Shown here piece by piece: positions 6,213-10,054 of a stretch of DNA of 10,054 nt. The DNA is taken from positions 644-10,697 of the forward strand of contig DGYN01000049.1 in assembly GCA_002398405.1 (NCBI GenBank), read 5' to 3'. Made by a program: the position numbers and the translations under genes. Within the stretch, counting starts at the first letter, position 1, and every line of letters starts with the position of its first letter. Origin of the DNA: Caulobacteraceae bacterium UBA5005. GTDB taxonomy: Bacteria; Pseudomonadota; Alphaproteobacteria; Caulobacterales; Caulobacteraceae. A model generated the notes under the pieces. That model was not told the origin of the DNA and made no database searches. It worked only from the letters and a program-made list of their open reading frames with translations.

Positions 6213-8348
6213 TTAAAACTTCCCCGACACCTGGAAACCGTAGGACCGGGTGCCGTCCGGGCCGCCGCGGGAAACGCGGGTCTCCGTGCGGCTGACGATC
6301 CCGCTGGCCCGGTCGCCCACATAGAAGGTGCGCAGGCGGTTCTCCGGCACGGCCTTGATGTTGTTCATGTAGACGCGAAGGGTCATGGGGCCGAAGGCCG
6401 TGGTCTCAACAAAAAGGTCCACCCTCGGCAGATCGCGCTTGGCCTCAATGATCTCGGCGCGCTTGTATTCGGTGCGCCCGGCCCACTGCATGGCCGCGAA
6501 ACCAAAGGCCGATTTCAGCTTCGGGACTTCCTGGCGGAAGTTGACCACATAGGCCCAGTCCTTGTCGCCGCCGTTCAGGGTCACCGTTCCCGGCGCCGTG
6601 CCCTGGCGCTCGGAGGTGATCGAGAACGAACGCTTCTCGCCGGTCTTGGGGTCGGTGACCTCGGTCTCCTGAATGAGGCCGTTGAAGCGCAGTTCGGCCC
6701 GGGGCAGGCCGATGAAGGCCAGCGGCAGGGTGGCGCGCACTTCAATGCCCTTGCGGGTCCCGTCGCCGATGTTGCCGTAGGCGTCGAAGCCGTTGACGTC
6801 GATGAGATCGTGGACGTCCTCCACCGCGTCATAGAAGGCGGCCAGGGTCAGGGCGCCGCGCGCGGAGAAGCGGCGCTGCCACTCGATGCGCGACTTCCAG
6901 GCCTGCTGCGGCACTAGGTTGGGGTTGCCCTGGATCGACGAGGTGTTGACGAAGTCCACCGTCGAACTGAACTCGGTGAAGTCGAGCTGCTCGACATCGC
7001 GGTTGAGGCTGGCGCGCAGCTGGCTGGTGGGGCTGAGCGCATAGGTCGCCGAGATGCGCGGCTTGGCGTAGGTGAATTCCCGCTCCTTGCTCTGGTCGCC
7101 GGTCTGGGTGATGCGCGAGGCCTCAAAGGTAAAACCGGTTTCCACGTTGAGCTTTGGGCTGACCGTCCAGACGTCGGCCACGAAGGCCTCGCCGCGCAGC
7201 TCCTCGACCCGGGCGTTGGAGACGGCGAGCGGTACGGTGACCAGGGGCCCGCCGGGCGCCTGGGTGGTGATGTCCAGGGTCGTGTCGCGGTAATTGAAGG
7301 CGCCCTCGCCGCCAAATTCCAGGGTGTGGGCCTCGGTGACGCGCCAGGTGGCCGTGCCCCGGCCGACCCGTTCGCCGCTGTCGCTGGAGCGGGCCTGGAT
7401 GCGGGTTGAGCGGGCCGCCGGCGCGGTGAGGGTTTCGAAGGTGTCGGTCTGGTCGACGCTGTTGAGGGTGGAAAGGCCGATCAGCTTGGTCGAGAAGGCC
7501 GGCGAGAAACGGTGCTCCCAGTCGGCGCCGGCCTCAGCTGTGTACTGGTCGTCGTATTCGCTTTCGCCGCGCAGGGTGTTGCGCAGGGCGCCCGCGGGCG
7601 TGACCTCCAGGGAGTAGTTCTCGCTGGCGTTCCAGGTCGGGGCGAGCTGGAGATTGAAGTTCACCGAGTCGCTGGCGGTCGGCTTCCACTTCAGGGTTCC
7701 CGCGCCCTGCAGGCCGCGGTTCTTCGGCTGGCCGTTGGTGATGCGGGTGGCGGTGATGACGCCCGCGCCGTCGCGAATGACGTCCCGGCTTTCGCCGCGG
7801 CCCAGCAGGTTGGGGATCTGGAAGTCGAGGGCAAGTTCGGCGTTGGGACCGAGCGGCAGGGACTTGGAGGCCTGGGCGATCCAGCCGATCCGGCCGGAAT
7901 AGCCGATGTGGCGCAGGCCGATCACATAGGTCGTCGGACTGGCGGCGGTGGTCGCCTTCCGCAATACAAGATTGACCACCTGGGACTGACCCGAGGCGTC
8001 GCTGCTGGAGCCGCCGGAAATCAGTTCGACGCGGATCACCATGCCGGCGGGAATGCGCTTAAGTTGTTCAGATAAAAGAACTTTTGAGCTTGGGCGCTCG
8101 CCGTTGATCAGCACATTGCCGGCGGTGGCGCCAAAGCCCCGGCGCTCGTCGCCGTCACGCAGTTCGAAGCCCGGCACCCGGGCGACCATGTCGGCGGCGG
8201 TGACCGGGTTGTAGGTCTTGAAGAAGGCCTCATCGAAGGCCTGGACGGCGGCGGCGGGCGGCGCCGGGTCCTGGGCGTAGGCGAAGGCCGGAGCGGCGAG
8301 CGCCATCGAGGAGACGGCGCAGAGGGCTGCGCGCCTGACGGTTTTCAT
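6213..8348 (-). CDS. TonB-dependent outer-membrane receptor
   Basis: These 22-strand barrels import scarce substrates (siderophores, vitamins, glycans, other small molecules) across the outer membrane using TonB energy. The 711-residue product has a signal peptide (residues 1-26, ending AFAYAQ), a plug domain (about 40-130) with TAADMVARVPGF, GFGATAGNVLINGERPSSK, then LISGGSSSDASGQSQVVNLVL, and a long barrel rich in alternating aromatic/hydrophobic strands. It ends GFQVSGKF, with the C-terminal Phe required for outer-membrane assembly. No N-terminal signalling (STN) domain is present and no clear TonB box was seen. GGGGGAG (8354-8360) lies 5 nt before the ATG. The gene is divergent from hxlR across 69 bp that contain a palindrome. 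It probably heads a transcript with the serine hydrolase, and its coding region holds a near copy of the palindrome. Confidence 0.95.
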   Translation of the reverse strand: MKTVRRAALCAVSSMALAAPAFAYAQDPAPPAAAVQAFDEAFFKTYNPVTAADMVARVPGFELRDGDERRGFGATAGNVLINGERPSSKVLLSEQLKRIPAGMVIRVELISGGSSSDASGQSQVVNLVLRKATTAASPTTYVIGLRHIGYSGRIGWIAQASKSLPLGPNAELALDFQIPNLLGRGESRDVIRDGAGVITATRITNGQPKNRGLQGAGTLKWKPTASDSVNFNLQLAPTWNASENYSLEVTPAGALRNTLRGESEYDDQYTAEAGADWEHRFSPAFSTKLIGLSTLNSVDQTDTFETLTAPAARSTRIQARSSDSGERVGRGTATWRVTEAHTLEFGGEGAFNYRDTTLDITTQAPGGPLVTVPLAVSNARVEELRGEAFVADVWTVSPKLNVETGFTFEASRITQTGDQSKEREFTYAKPRISATYALSPTSQLRASLNRDVEQLDFTEFSSTVDFVNTSSIQGNPNLVPQQAWKSRIEWQRRFSARGALTLAAFYDAVEDVHDLIDVNGFDAYGNIGDGTRKGIEVRATLPLAFIGLPRAELRFNGLIQETEVTDPKTGEKRSFSITSERQGTAPGTVTLNGGDKDWAYVVNFRQEVPKLKSAFGFAAMQWAGRTEYKRAEIIEAKRDLPRVDLFVETTAFGPMTLRVYMNNIKAVPENRLRTFYVGDRASGIVSRTETRVSRGGPDGTRSYGFQVSGKF
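8066..8083 (-). promoter_or_regulatory. Intragenic near copy of the HxlR operator candidate
   Basis: Read on the minus strand this is AAGTTCTTTTATCTGAAC. The intergenic palindrome contains AAGTTCTTTTTCTGAAC on the plus strand; the two are identical apart from one inserted A. It lies in the receptor gene over codons about 89-95, encoding KVLLSEQ, where AAA, GTT, CTT, TTA, TCT, GAA and CAA are all AT-rich choices in a strongly GC-biased gene. A second, possibly weaker, binding site for the same regulator is the simplest reading, but this is inference. Confidence 0.45.
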
Positions 8349-8368
8349 TGCAACTCCCCCAGCACATT

Positions 8369-8391
8369 GTAAGTTCTTTTTCTGAACTTAC
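8369..8391. promoter_or_regulatory. Perfect inverted repeat, candidate HxlR operator between divergent genes
   Basis: GTAAGTTC (8369-8376) and GAACTTAC (8384-8391) are exact inverted copies around a 7-nt spacer, in an AT-rich patch of a 69-bp gap. The repeat ends 21 nt before the receptor gene and 27 nt before hxlR, so a bound dimer could block both. HxlR/DUF24 proteins are winged-helix dimers that commonly bind such palindromes next to their own gene. A possible plus-strand promoter (TTGCAA, 16 nt, TAAGTT) would overlap the repeat, but the -10 match is poor; no convincing promoter for the receptor was found. Confidence 0.7.
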
Positions 8392-8417
8392 CTTGGCGGA
8401 GTCGGTGCGGCCGGTCA

Positions 8418-8762
8418 ATGCGTTGGCGTGAAATGCAAAGCGAGCGGTGCCCGGTGGCGCGGACCCTGTCGGTGATCGGCGACCGCTGGACGGTGCTGAT
8501 CCTGCGCGACGCCTTTCGCGGCGCGAAGCGGTTCGAGGAATTCCACGGTCGCCTCAAGTGCAGCCGCGCCATCGTCGCCGACCGCCTGGCAAGGCTGGTC
8601 GAAGAAGGGATGCTGAGCCGCGAACTCTATGAGGCGCGGCCGCCGAGGTACGAATACAGCCTCACCGAAATGGGGACGTCGCTAAGGCCCACGCTTCGGG
8701 CCATGTACGAGTGGGGCGAGACCTGGCGGCCCCTGAAGGCGGTAGAGAAGGCGGACGCCTAA
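8418..8762 (+). CDS. HxlR/DUF24-family winged-helix transcriptional regulator
   Basis: HxlR-type regulators are small MarR-like dimers that often sense electrophiles, quinones, aldehydes or redox stress and control neighbouring genes. The 114-residue protein has the family pattern in order: CPVARTLSVIGDRWTVLILRD (11-31), RFEEFHGRL (38-46), the recognition region SRAIVADRLARLVEEGML (49-66), and the wing PPRYEYSLTEMGTSLRPTL (75-93). Cys11 is the conserved N-terminal cysteine; a second, Cys48, sits at the start of the recognition helix where glycine is commoner. The start at 8418 has no strong binding site; an ATG five codons later (8433) is an alternative and keeps the whole domain. It is divergent from the TonB receptor gene, and its TAA stop overlaps the end of infB on the other strand. 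Likely targets are itself and the receptor operon (inference). Confidence 0.94.
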   Translation: MRWREMQSERCPVARTLSVIGDRWTVLILRDAFRGAKRFEEFHGRLKCSRAIVADRLARLVEEGMLSRELYEARPPRYEYSLTEMGTSLRPTLRAMYEWGETWRPLKAVEKADA

Positions 8763-10054
8763 GCCAGCGACCGCTTCACTTCCTCGACCGTGAAGCACTC
8801 GATGAAGTCGCCTTCGCGGATGTCCTGGAAGCCGGCGAAGTGCATGCCGCACTCCTGGCCCGCCACCACCTCGTTGACCTCGTCCTTGAAGCGCTTGAGC
8901 GTCGCAAGCGTGCCGAGTTCGAGGACGACGATGTCCTCGCGCACGATCCGCACGCGGGCGCCCTTTTGCACCCGGCCTTCGGTGACCTTACAGCCGGCGA
9001 TCTTGCCGACCTTGGAGATCTCGAACACCTGCAGGACCTGGGCGTTGCCGAGGAAGGTTTCGCGCATGGTCGGGGCCAGCATCCCCGAGAGCACGCCTTT
9101 GATGTCGTCCAGCAGGTCGTAGATGATCGCGTAGTAGCGGATCTCGACGCCTTCGCGGTCGGCCAGCGCCCGGGCCTGAGCCCCGGCGCGGACGTTGAAG
9201 CCGATGATCGGCGCGCCCACGCCCTTGGCGAGCGTCACGTCGCTTTCGGTGATGGCGCCGGCCCCGGAGAGGATGATCTTGGCGCGGACCTCGTCGGTGC
9301 CCATGGCGGCGAGGCTGCCGAGGATGGCTTCGACCGAGCCCTGGACGTCGCCCTTGATGATCAGGGGCAGTTCCGAGACCTTCTTGTCGGCGAGCTTGGC
9401 CATCATGTCGGCGAGCGTCGCGCCCGGCGCGGCGGTGTTCACCGTTGTGGCCTTTTCGCGCTTCTGACGGACGCGGTACTCGGTGAGCTCACGGGCGCGG
9501 GCCTCGTTCTCGACCACCGCGAAGGCGTCGCCCGGATTGGGCGTGCCGTCGAGGCCAAGGACTTCCACCGGTTCCGAAGGGCCGGCCTGGGACAGCTGTT
9601 CGTCGCGCTCGTTGATCAGGGCCCGGACCTTGCCCCAGGCGGCCCCGGCCACGACCACGTCGCCGCGCTTGAGGGTGCCGCGCTTGACGAGCACGGTGGA
9701 GACCGCGCCGCGGCCCTTATCGAGCTTGGCTTCGATCACCACGCCCTCGGCGGTGCGGTCCGGGTTGGCCTTCAGCTCCATGACCTCGGCCTGCAGCAGG
9801 ACGCCCTCGATCAGGTTGTCGAGGCCCATCTTGGTCTTGGCCGAGACCTCAATGATCTGGGTCTCGCCGCCGAGGCTTTCGGCGACGATCTCGTGCTGCA
9901 GAAGCTCGTTGATGACCTTGGTCGGATTGGCGTCCGGCTTGTCCATCTTGTTGACGGCGACGATGATCGGAGCGCCCGACGCCTTGGCGTGCTGGATGGC
10001 CTCGATGGTCTGCGGCATGACGCCGTCGTCCGCCGCCACCACCAGGATGACGAT
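8759..10054 (-). CDS. infB: Translation initiation factor IF-2, C-terminal part, cut by window edge
   Basis: IF-2 is the GTPase that places initiator fMet-tRNA on the 30S subunit and promotes subunit joining. The window holds the last 431 residues, less than half of a typical alphaproteobacterial IF-2; the frame is open to the right edge. The piece starts just after the G3 region (IVILVVAADDGVMPQT), then shows the G4 motif NKMD (residues 35-38 of the visible part) and the G5 motif SAK (71-73). Domain II (KLDKGRGAVSTVLVKRGTLKRGD), domain III (LPLIIKGDVQGSVEAILGSL, then IIGFNVRAGAQARALADREGVEIRYY) and the initiator-tRNA-binding C2 domain, ending GMHFAGFQDIREGDFIECF, follow in order. The TAG stop overlaps that of the opposing hxlR gene, so no separate terminator is visible. 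Confidence 0.98.
   Translation of the reverse strand: MVILVVAADDGVMPQTIEAIQHAKASGAPIIVAVNKMDKPDANPTKVINELLQHEIVAESLGGETQIIEVSAKTKMGLDNLIEGVLLQAEVMELKANPDRTAEGVVIEAKLDKGRGAVSTVLVKRGTLKRGDVVVAGAAWGKVRALINERDEQLSQAGPSEPVEVLGLDGTPNPGDAFAVVENEARARELTEYRVRQKREKATTVNTAAPGATLADMMAKLADKKVSELPLIIKGDVQGSVEAILGSLAAMGTDEVRAKIILSGAGAITESDVTLAKGVGAPIIGFNVRAGAQARALADREGVEIRYYAIIYDLLDDIKGVLSGMLAPTMRETFLGNAQVLQVFEISKVGKIAGCKVTEGRVQKGARVRIVREDIVVLELGTLATLKRFKDEVNEVVAGQECGMHFAGFQDIREGDFIECFTVEEVKRSLA

Noticed and set aside
5455..6917. Two overlapping plus-strand open frames opposite the serine hydrolase and the 3' end of the receptor gene
   Set aside because: Both are antisense to genes with clear motifs, have low-complexity composition and no signal or domain, and are best explained as GC-driven shadows.
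8366..8371. TACAAT on the minus strand as a -10 box for the receptor gene
   Set aside because: The transcript would start around 8359, inside the ribosome binding site (8354-8360), and no -35 match exists at 16-18 nt.
8413..8418. TTGACC on the minus strand as a -35 box for the receptor gene
   Set aside because: No acceptable -10 element is found at 16-19 nt; the match is probably chance at the hxlR start.
1..10054. Search by eye for tRNA genes, CRISPR repeats, insertion-sequence ends or phage genes
   Set aside because: Nothing convincing was seen. The accessory block has no mobile-element gene or flanking direct repeat that I could detect.

Overview
The window looks like a chromosomal segment of a high-GC alphaproteobacterium, most likely Caulobacterales (Caulobacter/Phenylobacterium-like). 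That placement is inferred from protein sequence character, codon bias and gene order; no search was run. The backbone is the classic translation/RNA cluster on the minus strand, in transcription order: infB (3' part, 8759 to the right edge), rbfA, truB, rpsO and pnp (5' part, running off the left edge). rbfA, truB and rpsO are tightly packed. The 257-nt rpsO-pnp spacer holds several hairpins that probably act in transcript attenuation or processing.

About 6 kb of accessory DNA separates infB from rbfA. Reading from infB, it holds: an HxlR/DUF24-family regulator on the plus strand, whose stop codon interlocks with that of infB; a divergently transcribed 711-aa TonB-dependent outer-membrane receptor; an exported class-C beta-lactamase-like serine hydrolase with a C-terminal extension; a Tat-type exported intradiol ring-cleavage dioxygenase-like protein; a translationally coupled small lipoprotein (DUF2939-like); and an exported protein of unknown function. 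Short gaps then lead straight into rbfA, so read-through from the accessory genes into rbfA-truB-rpsO-pnp is plausible.

The most interesting signal is regulatory. The 69-bp region between hxlR and the receptor gene carries a perfect inverted repeat (GTAAGTTC, 7 nt, GAACTTAC), a strong operator candidate. A near copy lies inside the receptor coding sequence at 8066-8083, differing from the 17-nt operator core only by one inserted base. It forces a run of AT-rich codons, including TTA, in an otherwise GC-rich gene. Taken together (inference), HxlR may control a receptor / hydrolase / dioxygenase module for uptake or envelope processing of an aromatic or ester compound, through two operator sites about 305 bp apart.

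No tRNA, rRNA, CRISPR array, insertion sequence or phage gene was seen. No stretch over 300 bp lacks a gene.
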